A stretch of DNA of 64,000 nucleotides from Desulfovulcanus ferrireducens (GTDB lineage: Bacteria; Desulfobacterota; Desulfovibrionia; Desulfovibrionales; Desulfonatronovibrionaceae): NCBI RefSeq assembly GCF_018704065.1, contig NZ_JAGUQP010000004.1, positions 1 through 64,000 of the forward strand, in the 5' to 3' direction. Made by a program: the position numbers and the translations under genes. The notes below the pieces were generated by a model. The model saw only the letters and a program-made list of their open reading frames with translations. It was not told where the DNA came from and ran no database searches. Position 1 is the stretch's first letter. Each line of letters opens with the position of its first letter. This document shows, piece by piece, positions 18,563 to 27,748 of this stretch.

Positions 18563-18648
18563 AGATATAAAAAAACTAAAGTTATAAAGTTAAAAATCCT
18601 CCCACCAAAAGTGGAATTCTCCTTAAATTAACGACATTGACTAAGTGC

Positions 18649-20298
18649 TTAGTGATTTATCAAAGATGACCTAAAATTTCTGACTAAACAGGCCTTAGTC
18701 CCTCCGGATTCGCCTGCCTCCAGCTCAATAAACGATCCGTTAAGACCAGCCAACCGTTGAGCAATAGCCAACCCCAATCCCGTACCCTCTTTTTTTGTGG
18801 TAAAAAAAGGATCAAAAACCTTTTGTTTAAGTTCATGGTTAATTCCAGGCCCATTATCCTTTATTACTAAACGCTCTTCATTACCTTTCCGTTCCCAAAA
18901 AATCATCACCTTTGGCGCATCCTTATCTTGTACAGCTTGCAAGGCATTTAAAAGTAGATTTAAAATCACCTGATGTAATTGATTTCTATCCCACTCCCAC
19001 GTGGCTTGGTCAAGATTTTCGTTTACTTCAATACTCACATGCGGATATTGATTCTGGAGCACCTGGATGCATTCTTCTACCACATCTCCCAGCTTTACTT
19101 TTTCTTGATGTCCTTGCCTTGGCCTGGCAAAGACAAGAAAATCCTTGAGTAGATTGTCCAATCGGTCAATATCTCGCAAAATCACTTGTGTCAGGCGATC
19201 TGCATATTCTTTCTCCAGATTTTTTTGTACCAAAAGCTGCAAGCTGGTCTTTATCCCAGCCAAAGGATTTTTCATCTCATGGACCAGGCCCGCGGCTAAC
19301 TCGCCCACACTGGCCAATTTTTCCATTTGCTGTACCCGTCTTTCCAACTGGCGATACTCAGTAATATCTCTAAAAATAACCAGATAAAGGTTCTCATCTG
19401 GCACAGATGTTACGCGAATGCCCAAAATCCGACCGTCTTTTAACTGGATCTCTCTCAACTTAGGTCTTCTGTCTCGGTTTTCATGCCAGTAAAGAAAAAG
19501 CTCCGGGCTTAACTCTTTCAGAGGCCTTTTCAATGCCAACTTTACATCTTTGACGCCTAAAAATTCCTGTGCTTTTTTGTTAAGGGCAGAAATGTGCCCC
19601 CTTTCATTCAAGACCAATAACCCTGAAAGCATCCAGTCAAAGACCTGCTTCTTCAGACTCTCAGCGTGACCAAGAGCGACCTCTTGCTGTAAAAGCTTGA
19701 GGATCAGGTCTTCTTCCTGGTCTTTACCCAGCCTGACAAGAACATTAACCAGAATAATAGCCAGGAAGTGCAGGAAAAGATTGTAGGTCAACTCACTTGG
19801 CTCATAGATATCCTGCCCCCAAAACTTGGGATAAATATATTGGGTTAATGTCATACAAGTAAAAAAAAGACCGATTAACAGGCTGGCATATAAAGCTACT
19901 TTTTGGCCTAATGTCCGGCCATATAAAAAAATGATCACCAAAAACAAAAAACCAAAACCGCTCTTTATTCCACCTGTAAGCAGAAGCAAAAATGAAGCCA
20001 AGAAAATATCAGAAGCAAGTTGAAGCAAAAAGAAAAAACGTAAGGAAGTGAAATATTTCCAGGTCACCAGGAACAGAACATTCAGTCCAAAACCAAAAAC
20101 CAGAAAGGTGGTCAGCAATTCCTGCCTGGAGTGGACAAAATAATTCACCGGTTGAATGAGCTCGAGCCAGGCCAGTGAAACTGGGACCAAAATAAGCACC
20201 AATAAGGCCAACCTGAGCACACAGACTTTAACTACTATCCTTTCCAGGATGGGGCTCACGGAAAAATTTTTAGTTTCGTCCACAGTCGGTTTTATCAC
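18649..20298 (-). CDS. Membrane sensor histidine kinase with PAS domain
   Basis: The 549-residue protein has five or six hydrophobic segments (about residues 25-190), a PAS domain (about 215-320), a dimerisation domain with the phosphoacceptor in LVHEMKNPLAG, and a catalytic domain with NLLLNALQAV (N box), DNGPGI (G1) and GTGLGLAI (G2). It resembles NtrB-like kinases. The N-terminal membrane part carries no periplasmic domain of size, so it may sense membrane or cytoplasmic signals. No response regulator gene is adjacent; its start overlaps the MogA-like gene by 29 bases. Confidence 0.93.
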   Translation of the reverse strand: MIKPTVDETKNFSVSPILERIVVKVCVLRLALLVLILVPVSLAWLELIQPVNYFVHSRQELLTTFLVFGFGLNVLFLVTWKYFTSLRFFFLLQLASDIFLASFLLLLTGGIKSGFGFLFLVIIFLYGRTLGQKVALYASLLIGLFFTCMTLTQYIYPKFWGQDIYEPSELTYNLFLHFLAIILVNVLVRLGKDQEEDLILKLLQQEVALGHAESLKKQVFDWMLSGLLVLNERGHISALNKKAQEFLGVKDVKLALKRPLKELSPELFLYWHENRDRRPKLREIQLKDGRILGIRVTSVPDENLYLVIFRDITEYRQLERRVQQMEKLASVGELAAGLVHEMKNPLAGIKTSLQLLVQKNLEKEYADRLTQVILRDIDRLDNLLKDFLVFARPRQGHQEKVKLGDVVEECIQVLQNQYPHVSIEVNENLDQATWEWDRNQLHQVILNLLLNALQAVQDKDAPKVMIFWERKGNEERLVIKDNGPGINHELKQKVFDPFFTTKKEGTGLGLAIAQRLAGLNGSFIELEAGESGGTKACLVRNFRSSLINH

Positions 20299-21121
20299 CT
20301 TGTAATTTTCTTAAAGTATGCTCCAGGGCCGGCAATATAGTGCCCAAGTTTTCTTGAACAGCCTTGGGACTGCCAGGCAAGTTGACAATCAGACTTTCAT
20401 GAAGCGTACCCACCACCGCCCTGGAAATCATCCCATGCACTGTTTTGGTCAGGGCCGTACTGATCATGGCCTGTTCAAAACCCGTCAGCCTCTTCTCAAT
20501 TACTGCAAGAGTCGCCTCAGGAGTGATATCCCTGGGACCGACTCCCGTACCTCCTGTTGTCATAATAAGATCAATACCCCAAAAAAGGGCCAAATGCGTA
20601 AGCAGGGCCTTTAACTCGTAGCTCTCATCCGGCAGGACAAACCCATGGACCATGGAAATGTTAATTTTCTGGGCAACAAGCTTAGCAATAAGGGGACCGC
20701 TTTTATCCTCGCGCAAGCCCTGGCTCCCCTTATCACTTAAAGTAATCCAAGCCAGAGAATAACCATGCTTATATACGCAGAGCTCCATTGAACCGTTAAT
20801 AGATATGTCTTTGATCACTCTGGCGGCAAAAAGGAGATAATTTTTACCGTCAGGACCTGGGACCCATCTTTTGTCTATAATCTGAAAGAAGTTCTCTGCC
20901 TCTCCCAAATAGAGACCAACCTTTAACTCCTTAGCCTCACCGAAACAAGTTAGAAGCGGGGTAGAGTGTAAGAGTAGGGGAAAACTTATGGGTTCCTGTG
21001 GGTAAACCGCAGTCCCTAAACCTTGAGACTCAAGCTTTGGGCCAACCACCTGGAAATAAACAGTTTCCCCATGTCTTAGGTGAATCTCCTTATCCACACA
21101 CAAAGTAAGTCTTGCTATCAT
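20270..21121 (-). CDS. MogA/MoaB-like molybdopterin-binding protein with N-terminal extension
   Basis: The C-terminal 160 residues of this 283-residue protein match the MogA/MoaB fold that adenylylates molybdopterin in molybdenum cofactor synthesis: TTGGTGVGPRDITPEAT and VNLPGSPKAVQENL are both intact. Residues 1-about 120 form a separate beta-rich domain that I cannot name; a MOSC-like or carbohydrate-barrel fold is possible. The gene precedes the sensor kinase (29-base overlap) and follows the DUF1614 gene. Molybdo- or tungsto-enzymes such as formate dehydrogenase are common in sulfate reducers. Confidence 0.85.
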   Translation of the reverse strand: MIARLTLCVDKEIHLRHGETVYFQVVGPKLESQGLGTAVYPQEPISFPLLLHSTPLLTCFGEAKELKVGLYLGEAENFFQIIDKRWVPGPDGKNYLLFAARVIKDISINGSMELCVYKHGYSLAWITLSDKGSQGLREDKSGPLIAKLVAQKINISMVHGFVLPDESYELKALLTHLALFWGIDLIMTTGGTGVGPRDITPEATLAVIEKRLTGFEQAMISTALTKTVHGMISRAVVGTLHESLIVNLPGSPKAVQENLGTILPALEHTLRKLQGDKTDCGRN

Positions 21122-21134
21122 CGCTCAGTCTCCA

Positions 21135-21842
21135 TCACGCTAGTAACACGGCAATAATTCCGGACAGAAAAATACCATCAAAAGTCCCGGCCCCGCCAAT
21201 TGACAAAAGAGGGGCCTGGATTGTGTCCATCGTTTTTCTATCTAACAAGTGCATAATATCAGCGCCAATAAGAGTCCCTAAACTCCCTGCGATGTATGCC
21301 ACTTGAGGCTCAAGCCCTTTAGGGGCAAAAATCCATACGCAGAGGACAGTTATCAGAGGAGGAAGCAAAAAAGGAATGCCAATACCCAGTCCAGGGATTG
21401 GCTTAGCTAATTTATAAGTAGATAAACAGACTATAATCAAGCTTATGCCTAAGCCTAATGATACTCCTGTTTGGGTTATAAAATAAATGGACAACAAACA
21501 GGGGATCAAGCATCCACCTACATTAACGGCAATAATCTGCTTGATCGTGGTCAATTCAAAACCATACACCGGGATACGGTAATGACGCCACATTCCTTTC
21601 AAATCAATTGGCTCAGAAGGTTTACGAACAATGGTCCTGGAATAAATAGGAATGTTAATGAGACTCCCTACAAGGGTAGCTAGTAGGATAAAAAAAACCT
21701 GGCCTCCCGAAAGACCCAACTTTGAAAAGGCCACAGTTATAGCTCCGATCTGTATAAGAACAAAAAGAAAAATTATAACCAGAAAAAAGATTATAAAGAC
21801 AACTAGTAAGAAAGGAAGAAAGAAAAGTGGATTGCGAAACAT
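21135..21842 (-). CDS. DUF1614 family membrane protein
   Basis: The 235-residue protein is very hydrophobic, with about seven predicted membrane segments, beginning with a long one at residues 8-30. The segment LVGSLINIPIYSR and the C-terminal GGAGTFDGIFLSGIIAVLLA match the DUF1614 family. The Asp and Gly-rich ending resembles a membrane-embedded active or binding site, but no activity is known. It is 13 bases upstream of the MogA-like gene, so the two are probably cotranscribed. Confidence 0.85.
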   Translation of the reverse strand: MFRNPLFFLPFLLVVFIIFFLVIIFLFVLIQIGAITVAFSKLGLSGGQVFFILLATLVGSLINIPIYSRTIVRKPSEPIDLKGMWRHYRIPVYGFELTTIKQIIAVNVGGCLIPCLLSIYFITQTGVSLGLGISLIIVCLSTYKLAKPIPGLGIGIPFLLPPLITVLCVWIFAPKGLEPQVAYIAGSLGTLIGADIMHLLDRKTMDTIQAPLLSIGGAGTFDGIFLSGIIAVLLA

Positions 21843-22133
21843 AACATAAACCTACGTTTATAAAAGTTTGGAGTTTAAAAAAATAAATTCTAAACCTATT
21901 TCAACATGTTATAAATAACAAAACTTACTTTTTTAAAAAATCCCTCTCTATTAGGACCAATCTAGCTCTACAACTCTAAATATCAGTCTAAATAAATCTA
22001 CCAAGAAACCTCTGGCAGGTCAAAAATACTTTTAAGAGTCTGTGGGCAAACCCTTACTTAAGAGGACAATTTTTCATATTTTTTTCAATACTGATTTCTT
22101 TCAAGCTGGTGCAAATGCCTGGAGCCATCTATA

Positions 22134-22443
22134 GCTTGCTTGCGGGCAGAGCATAATGGGATATTTTGGGTAAACAAAATAGTCTTTTAATTATACCTAC
22201 GTTTTGCGATTTTCACCCGATGGGTGAGATTGCCACGGACAGCTTCGCTGCCCTCGCAATGACGAACTCGCTCCTGTCATTGCGAGGAGCGAGCGTGAGC
22301 GAGGCGACGAAGCAATCTCAAAGTTTGAACTGCAAAAAAATCGTTCAATTTAAACTATAGATAGTTATTATGGCAAATAGCCCCGGAATATTTAGCCTTG
22401 TCACCCCGATGCTCTGCTTATCCGCAAGCTTCGCCAAGATGGG
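22134..22443. repeat. MITE-like repeat, copy A (interrupted)
   Basis: The left end GCTTGCTTGCGGGCAGAGCA (22134-22153, continuing ATAATGGG) and right end ATGCTCTGCTTATCCGCAAG (22409-22428, continuing CTTCGCCAAGATG) match the two ends of the element at 27483-27619 in opposite orientation. The ends are also imperfect inverted repeats of each other. Copy A is longer because the repeat at 22196-22355 lies inside it. Confidence 0.55.
22196..22355. repeat. CATTGCGAGG-type palindromic repeat, copy 1
   Basis: About 150 bases contain GTCATTGCGAGGAGCGAG and GAAGCAATCTCA, words of a palindromic repeat found in many bacterial genomes. The second copy, inverted, is at 56222-56367, and similarity extends over the flanks (AGTTTGAACTGCAAAAAAAT here). 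It has no coding capacity and would fold into a long imperfect hairpin. Confidence 0.75.
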
Positions 22444-22527
22444 TTTCCCAGCCCTTTACAAAGCTTTCAAGAAACCAGTATTTTTAACCTGGTAGTCAAA
22501 ATGGGTTTGGCCACAGACTCTTAAAAC

Positions 22528-22565
22528 AAAAAAGCACCCGAAGAAAATTCTTCAGGTGCTTTTTT
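22528..22565 (-). terminator. Intrinsic terminator of the liv operon
   Basis: AAAAAAGCACC and GGTGCTTTTTT pair around a smaller inner stem (GAAGAA with TTCTTC), 20 bases past the stop codon of livF on the minus strand, with a T tract on the transcript side. Confidence 0.85.
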
Positions 22566-22585
22566 GTCTCTTTGATGTTCTATTT

Positions 22586-23293
22586 TTAACCGCCTAAATA
22601 GGCCTTTCTAACCTCTGGATTTTCTAGTAGATTCTTAGCGCTGTCCTCCAGAACAATCTTACCTACTTCCATAACATAACCACGGTGTGCAAGTTTTAGT
22701 GCCGCCCTGGCATTTTGCTCTACCAAAAGAACTGTCACTCCACTCTCATTGATCTCTTTAATGGTTTCAAAAATTGATTTCACCAAAATAGGCGCCAAGC
22801 CCAGACTCGGCTCATCTAGCAGAAGAATTTTTGGATCGGCCATCAAGCCCCTGGCTATGGCCAACATTTGCTGTTCTCCGCCACTCAAGGTCCCGGCCAA
22901 TTGTTCTTTTCTTTCTTTAAGACGTGGAAAAAGGTCAAATATCCAATCTAAAGTTCTCTGTATCTTTTTTTCATCAGTAACTGTGAAAGCGCCCAGATTT
23001 AAATTCTCCTGTACGGTAAGCGTGCTGAATACCCGCCTCCCCTCTGGTACCTGAGCAATACCCAGCCTCACGATTTCGTGAGCACGTAGTTTATGTAATT
23101 CCTGTCCTTCAAAAATTATCCTGCCCTGACTTGGTTTTAGTAGTCCACTAATGCTCATCAATGTAGTTGACTTTCCTGCTCCATTGGCTCCAAGAATGGC
23201 CACGATCTCGCCTTGACGCACTCTCAAATTTATACCGTGCAAGGCCTCAACATTTCCGTAATGCACTCTCAAATTTTCCACATTAAGCAGCAT
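22586..23293 (-). CDS. livF: Branched-chain amino acid ABC transporter ATP-binding protein
   Basis: This 235-residue cytoplasmic ATPase has Walker A GANGAGKST (35-43), the signature LSGGEQQ, and Walker B ILLLDEPSLGLAP. The LGLAP after Walker B and the final YLGG are typical of LivF. It powers uptake together with LivG and the two permeases. It is the last gene of a tightly packed operon (3-base gap after livG) and is followed by an intrinsic terminator. Substrate may be branched-chain or other amino acids, or urea/amide-like compounds. Confidence 0.95.
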   Translation of the reverse strand: MLLNVENLRVHYGNVEALHGINLRVRQGEIVAILGANGAGKSTTLMSISGLLKPSQGRIIFEGQELHKLRAHEIVRLGIAQVPEGRRVFSTLTVQENLNLGAFTVTDEKKIQRTLDWIFDLFPRLKERKEQLAGTLSGGEQQMLAIARGLMADPKILLLDEPSLGLAPILVKSIFETIKEINESGVTVLLVEQNARAALKLAHRGYVMEVGKIVLEDSAKNLLENPEVRKAYLGG

Positions 23294-23296
23294 AGA

Positions 23297-24061
23297 CTAA
23301 TCCTCATCCGCCCCCAGGTATGCCTCGATAACCCTGGGATTTTTCTTAATTTCTTCAGGAGTTCCTTCGGCAATCATTGCACCGTGCTCCAAAACAACAA
23401 TATGTTCACAAATACGCATAACCAAATTCATATCATGCTCAATTAAAAGCACAGTGATACCACGCTGCTGAATCTGACGAATCAGTTCAACCAACTCCTG
23501 TGTTTCCTGATCATTCATTCCACCAGCTGGTTCGTCTAGAATGAGTAGTCTAGGCGTAGTTGCCAGGGCCCTGGCAATTTCCAAAAGCCTTTGGTTCCCA
23601 TAAGATAAATTTTTGGCCTTTTCCTCCATCTTTTCCTTTAAACCAACAAATTCCAGCTCTTTTAATGCCGCAATCAAGGCTCTTTGCTCCTCCTCTCGCT
23701 GGCTCGGAGGTCTGAACATTCCTGCCAATATTCCTGACTTCATGCGACAATGTCGACCTGCCAACACATTTTCCAGTGCTGTAAGGTTTTGAAAGAGTCT
23801 AATGGTCTGAAAAGTCCTGGCAATTCCAAGCGAAACTATCTTATGCGTCGGCATTTTTACCAGATTCTGGCCATCGAAAATAATCTCGCCCTGGTCTGGT
23901 ACATAATTGCCAGTGATCAAGTTAAATACAGTTGTTTTACCAGCTCCATTAGGCCCAATCAATCCCACTATCGCTCCCTCTTTAACGTCAAAGCTGACAT
24001 CATTAACCGCCAACAAGCCACCAAAAGTTTTTGTCAGGTTTCTTAAACTCAAAAGGCTCAT
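23297..24061 (-). CDS. livG: Branched-chain amino acid ABC transporter ATP-binding protein
   Basis: This 254-residue ATPase shows Walker [10 protein letters not shown] (36-44), the LivG-type signature [15 protein letters not shown], Walker [13 protein letters not shown] and switch EHDMNLVM. The conserved GIARTFQ segment is also typical of LivG. Its ATG overlaps the end of livM by 4 bases, and livF starts 3 bases after its stop, so the four genes livHMGF form one translationally coupled unit. Confidence 0.95.
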   Translation of the reverse strand: MSLLSLRNLTKTFGGLLAVNDVSFDVKEGAIVGLIGPNGAGKTTVFNLITGNYVPDQGEIIFDGQNLVKMPTHKIVSLGIARTFQTIRLFQNLTALENVLAGRHCRMKSGILAGMFRPPSQREEEQRALIAALKELEFVGLKEKMEEKAKNLSYGNQRLLEIARALATTPRLLILDEPAGGMNDQETQELVELIRQIQQRGITVLLIEHDMNLVMRICEHIVVLEHGAMIAEGTPEEIKKNPRVIEAYLGADED

Positions 24062-25017
24062 AGGGTTTTATCTCCGTAGTTTATTTTATCCAGAGCGTAT
24101 TTTCTGGGCAAAGGAGGTAGTATCCCCTGAGGTCTAAAAATCATCATCACGACCATTGCCGCACCAAAAACAAGCATACGTGCACTGGCAAACTGTCTAA
24201 ACAACTCTGGCAGGCCTATAATTAGGAATGCTCCTAAAATCACTCCTCGAATACTTCCAGCTCCTCCCAAAATTACAATAGTAAACAAAATAACGGACTC
24301 CCAAAAGGAAAACGATTCCGGAGATATAATTGTCATTTTAGCCGCATAGATATTGCCAACCATTCCGGCCCAAAATGCACCAAGTACAAAGGCTATCAAT
24401 TTGTAATATGCTGTATCAATACCACTACCTTCGGCAGCAACTTCATCTTCCTTGATAAAGTTCAGTGCGCGTCCAAACCTGGAGTTTTCAAGACGATGAA
24501 ACAGAAATACACTTATACCTAGAAAAATCCATATATAGTAATAAAACTCTTGTGGTCTGCGAATAATAAAGCCAAAAAGATTAGGCCTGGAAATACCAAA
24601 AATACCGTTAGAGCCACCTGTAATACCAAAAATATTATTTATTAAGGCAATACGTACAATCTCTACAATTCCAATTGTCACTATAAGAAGATAGTCTCCG
24701 CGCAAATGAATAATTGGTTTAGCCACCACGAGAGCAAACAGAGCAGCCAAAATCCCACTTAGAGGCATAAGAAAAATAATGGGAACATGGTACATTGTGT
24801 TTAATATAGCGGTGGTATAGGCTCCTATAGCATAAAAAGCTGCATGTCCCATATGAAATAAGCCTGTATGTCCCAAGATAAAATTGAGGCTCAATGCCAG
24901 AATGGCATAAAGGCCTATGTTATTAATTACATCAACCCAGTATGTGTTTAAAAATAGGGGACACAATGCCAGAAGAACAATAACAATTGAGTTTATTATT
25001 ATTTGTTTATTCATCAT
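24058..25017 (-). CDS. livM: Branched-chain amino acid ABC transporter permease
   Basis: The 319-residue membrane protein has about eight to ten hydrophobic segments and the LivM motifs [20 protein letters not shown] (43-62) and [13 protein letters not shown]. With LivH it forms the transmembrane channel of the transporter. Two adjacent ATG codons are possible starts (25017 and 25014), both overlapping the stop of livH, which indicates translational coupling. Confidence 0.95.
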   Translation of the reverse strand: MMNKQIIINSIVIVLLALCPLFLNTYWVDVINNIGLYAILALSLNFILGHTGLFHMGHAAFYAIGAYTTAILNTMYHVPIIFLMPLSGILAALFALVVAKPIIHLRGDYLLIVTIGIVEIVRIALINNIFGITGGSNGIFGISRPNLFGFIIRRPQEFYYYIWIFLGISVFLFHRLENSRFGRALNFIKEDEVAAEGSGIDTAYYKLIAFVLGAFWAGMVGNIYAAKMTIISPESFSFWESVILFTIVILGGAGSIRGVILGAFLIIGLPELFRQFASARMLVFGAAMVVMMIFRPQGILPPLPRKYALDKINYGDKTL

Positions 25018-25919
25018 ACTTTATCTGCCACCCTTTCTCCCAATATTCCGGTTGGTCTGACAATTAAAATTACAATTAAAACAAAAAAAGCAATTGCGTC
25101 TTTCCAAGCTATGGATATATAGGCTGCACCTAAAGCTTCGATGACTCCAAGAAGAAGTCCTCCAAGCATCGCTCCGGGAATATTACCTATTCCCCCGAGA
25201 ACAGCGGCAATAAAGGCCTTTAAGCCGTATACCCAGCCCATAGTAAAATTTATTTGTCCATAATACATACCAACCATTACACCAGCTGCTCCACCAAGAG
25301 CCGGTCCGATAAAAAAAACAATGGAAATAATCTTGTTGACATCGATACCCATGAGTTTGGCAGCTCCCTGATCAATGGCTGCAGCGCGGATAGCTGTCCC
25401 GGTTTTGGTCTTTTGAACAAAAAAGTAAAGGGCTGCCATTAAAACCAACGAGGCTACCAGCATCAAGATCCTGATCAGGGGTATATCCAAGCCCATAATA
25501 TTTACCGAGACCTTAGGTAGTATATTGTGTGGATAGACCCTGAACCTCGCTCCATAGATAAGCATAAGGGCATTGGCAAAAAATATAGATGCGCCAAGAG
25601 CGGAAACAACAGCAGACAGTCGATCAGCTTGCCTAAGCGGTCTATAAGCAACCCTTTCTAATAATACGCCAACTATTCCCACAAGGACCATAATCATCAC
25701 AACCAACACCAGAACCCCTGTGACTGGTCCCAAGTAATTACTTAGGCCAAGTGAAGTAAGCAGAGTCAAGCCCAGATAAGCCCCAATAGTAAACAGATCT
25801 CCATGAGCAAAGTTGATCAGCTTCATTACTCCATAAACCATGGTATAACCTAAGGCGATCAAAGCATATATCCCGCCAATGGCCAGTCCATTTGTCAGCT
25901 GCTGAAAAAATAGCTCCAT
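25014..25919 (-). CDS. livH: Branched-chain amino acid ABC transporter permease
   Basis: The protein from the chosen ATG at 25919 begins MELFFQQLTNGLAIGGIYAL, exactly the usual start of LivH, with an AGGTGAG site ahead of it. A longer frame to 25958 would add 13 residues but runs close to a terminator, so it is not preferred. Motifs include ALGYTMVYGVMKLINFAHGD and AVLGGIGNIPGAMLGG. It is the second permease subunit of the operon and is separated from livK by a hairpin. Confidence 0.95.
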   Translation of the reverse strand: MELFFQQLTNGLAIGGIYALIALGYTMVYGVMKLINFAHGDLFTIGAYLGLTLLTSLGLSNYLGPVTGVLVLVVMIMVLVGIVGVLLERVAYRPLRQADRLSAVVSALGASIFFANALMLIYGARFRVYPHNILPKVSVNIMGLDIPLIRILMLVASLVLMAALYFFVQKTKTGTAIRAAAIDQGAAKLMGIDVNKIISIVFFIGPALGGAAGVMVGMYYGQINFTMGWVYGLKAFIAAVLGGIGNIPGAMLGGLLLGVIEALGAAYISIAWKDAIAFFVLIVILIVRPTGILGERVADKV

Positions 25920-25961
25920 TTTCTCACCTATTTTAAATTTACGGAATAAATTAAACACAAA

Positions 25962-25998
25962 AAAAGGGCGCTAACCCAACCTTATTTAGCGCCCTTTT
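25962..25998 (-). terminator. Hairpin between livK and livH
   Basis: A 13-bp perfect stem (25962-25974 with 25986-25998) contains the GC core GGGCGC and is followed on the minus-strand transcript by a T-rich tract. It begins 8 bases after the livK stop. It probably terminates part of the transcripts so that the binding protein is made in excess over the permeases. Confidence 0.85.
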
Positions 25999-26006
25999 AC
26001 AGTTGA

Positions 26007-27137
26007 TTACGGTTGAAGTACAAACTTCCCATCTGCATCTACACGGTAGAGACGATACAAATCTCCTACCCGGTCTCCCTTGGAATTAAAAGAAATTTTT
26101 CCGGTCAAACCGGGCATATCCTTGAGTTCATTGTGCAAATAATCAGCCAGTCGATCAGGATCGGTTGATTTAGTACCTTTAATAGCCTCGGCAATGGCCA
26201 GGAATGCGTCGCCAGACAGTACTGCCCAGACTGAGCCTGGTGCACTTCCATACTTCTTGACGTAAGCAGCTAAGAACTCTTTGGCTTCTTTGGAATCCAA
26301 GTCTTGTGGAACTGGAGGGCTTAAGAAATAAAAACCCTCGGCCGCATCTTTCCCGGCAATCTTGACCAGATCGGGATTATTAGTTGCATCACCACCAATA
26401 AAAGGTACATTCCAGTTCATTTCTTTTTTCTGCCTCAGAAGCAATCCGGCCTCAGGATAATAGCCTGTGAAAAAAACTACTTCCGGATTTGCAGCTTTTA
26501 GCTTGGTTAAAATAGCGGTATAGTCTCTTTCTCCTGGGGTAAGGGCATCATAAAAAACTACTTCTAATCCTTTTTCCTCAAGCAGACTTTTCGCTTCATC
26601 AGCTAGTCCCTTGGAATATGTTGTATTGTCATGCAAGATAGCAATACGTTTATAGCCCATCTTCTCAAGATTTTTTACTGCCACACGGCCCTGTTCATCA
26701 TCCCTGGGACATGTACGAAAGAAATATTTCAGTCCCTTTTCGGTTAACCGGATTGCAGTTGATCCATTGGCAATCTGGATAATCTTAAATTCATCAAAAA
26801 TATTTTGAGATGCCTCTGTAACCGATGAGCCATATGTCCCAATGACACCCACGATATCCTGAGTTGCTAGCCTTTGTGCCGCCAAGGCAGCAGTTCTAGG
26901 ATCACCGCCATCATCCTCTACCACAATTTCCACGTCAGCCCCCAAAAGGCCTCCTTGTGCATTAATATCTTCCGCGAGTAGTTCGACAATTTTTTTCATA
27001 TCCTGGCCTTCACTAGCCCATGACCCTGTTAAAGGACACATAAGACCAATCTTTATACTTTTCGCCCATGCACCATTAAGACCAAGGATTAACGTGAAAA
27101 CTACACTCAGTCCTATCCAAAACAAACGCCTCTTCAT
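26007..27137 (-). CDS. livK: Branched-chain amino acid ABC transporter substrate-binding protein
   Basis: This 376-residue periplasmic protein has a signal peptide (MKRRLFWIGLSV, cleavage after AWA near 25) and the type I periplasmic-binding fold, with IKIGLMCPLTGSWASEGQDM at the start of the mature part and IGTYGSSVTEASQNIFDE. A strong AAGGAGG ribosome site precedes the ATG. It is the first gene of the liv operon. The related families bind leucine, isoleucine, valine or other amino acids, and the ligand here cannot be read from sequence. Confidence 0.93.
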   Translation of the reverse strand: MKRRLFWIGLSVVFTLILGLNGAWAKSIKIGLMCPLTGSWASEGQDMKKIVELLAEDINAQGGLLGADVEIVVEDDGGDPRTAALAAQRLATQDIVGVIGTYGSSVTEASQNIFDEFKIIQIANGSTAIRLTEKGLKYFFRTCPRDDEQGRVAVKNLEKMGYKRIAILHDNTTYSKGLADEAKSLLEEKGLEVVFYDALTPGERDYTAILTKLKAANPEVVFFTGYYPEAGLLLRQKKEMNWNVPFIGGDATNNPDLVKIAGKDAAEGFYFLSPPVPQDLDSKEAKEFLAAYVKKYGSAPGSVWAVLSGDAFLAIAEAIKGTKSTDPDRLADYLHNELKDMPGLTGKISFNSKGDRVGDLYRLYRVDADGKFVLQP

Positions 27138-27482
27138 CCAAACCTCCTTAGATTTGTTGATGGTTACACTTCTGATTGACCAAAAACTAAATTATATTAA
27201 AATGTTACTGTTATCTTCCTAAAAAAATTGGCCTGAAAAAATCGATTATTTTTTACATATATAAAAAAATAACTTTTTTCAATATTAAATTGCTTATCTT
27301 GTACTATTTTTTGAATTTTGTTTTCTTTATTTTCTTTTTATTGATGAAAATTCATTAAAGACCCTTTTAAACATTATTTTTTTATTTAAAACTTCAACTT
27401 TCTGACACGATTAACATCCTCAAATTACTACACAATTGAAGAGTGCATTTTCTGAAATGCATTACAAACGGGTTGGGTAAAA

Positions 27483-27619
27483 CATCTTGGCGAAGATTGC
27501 GGAAGTGCTGTGCATAGGGAGGTTATTCCATCGAACTTTCGAAACCCATCATAACAACAGAAAAGGCATTAAGTAACATTCTATTGACTAACCCCATTAT
27601 GCACAGCCCGCAAGCAAGC
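27483..27619. repeat. MITE-like repeat, copy B
   Basis: The ends CATCTTGGCGAAGATTGCGG (27483-27502) and CCCATTATGCACAGCCCGCA (27593-27612, continuing AGCAAGC) match the ends of copy A at 22134-22443, inverted. The centre differs completely from copy A. No coding frame is present. Confidence 0.55.
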
Positions 27620-27693
27620 CTTAGATGTGTCCAAGTCTTTGTCAGCATTGAAGAAAATGCGCTCGCAAATTAACTCAGAAAGTTGAGTTAAAA

Positions 27694-27727
27694 CAAAAAA
27701 AGCCCCGCATAAGCGGGGCTTTTTTTT
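27694..27727 (-). terminator. Intrinsic terminator of the qmo operon
   Basis: AGCCCCGC (27701-27708) and GCGGGGCT (27713-27720) pair around ATAA, with seven A on one side and seven T on the other, so it is probably bidirectional. It lies 22 bases past the qmoC stop codon. Confidence 0.92.
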
Positions 27728-27748
27728 ACCAAATAGCTCAATTCTTTT

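Larger units (their letters stand above)
22030..22526. repeat. Segment bounded by 24-nt near-perfect inverted repeats
   Basis: TTTTAAGAGTCTGTGGGCAA and its continuation at 22030-22053 is the inverted copy of 22503-22526 with a single mismatch. The enclosed 450 bases hold no gene but contain two other repeat elements. It could be a small non-autonomous element or a nested set of insertions. Confidence 0.45.
27138..27748. other. Intergenic region with repeat and terminator
   Basis: The 611 bases between the liv and qmo operons hold the livK leader and a very AT-rich stretch (27180-27420), followed by a MITE-like repeat (27483-27619) and the terminator of the qmo operon. No gene is seen. Confidence 0.7.

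Noticed and set aside
22205-22360. Possible CRISPR array from repeated CATTGCGAGG words
   Set aside because: The words are inverted and unevenly spaced within one palindromic element; there are no regular spacers and no cas genes.
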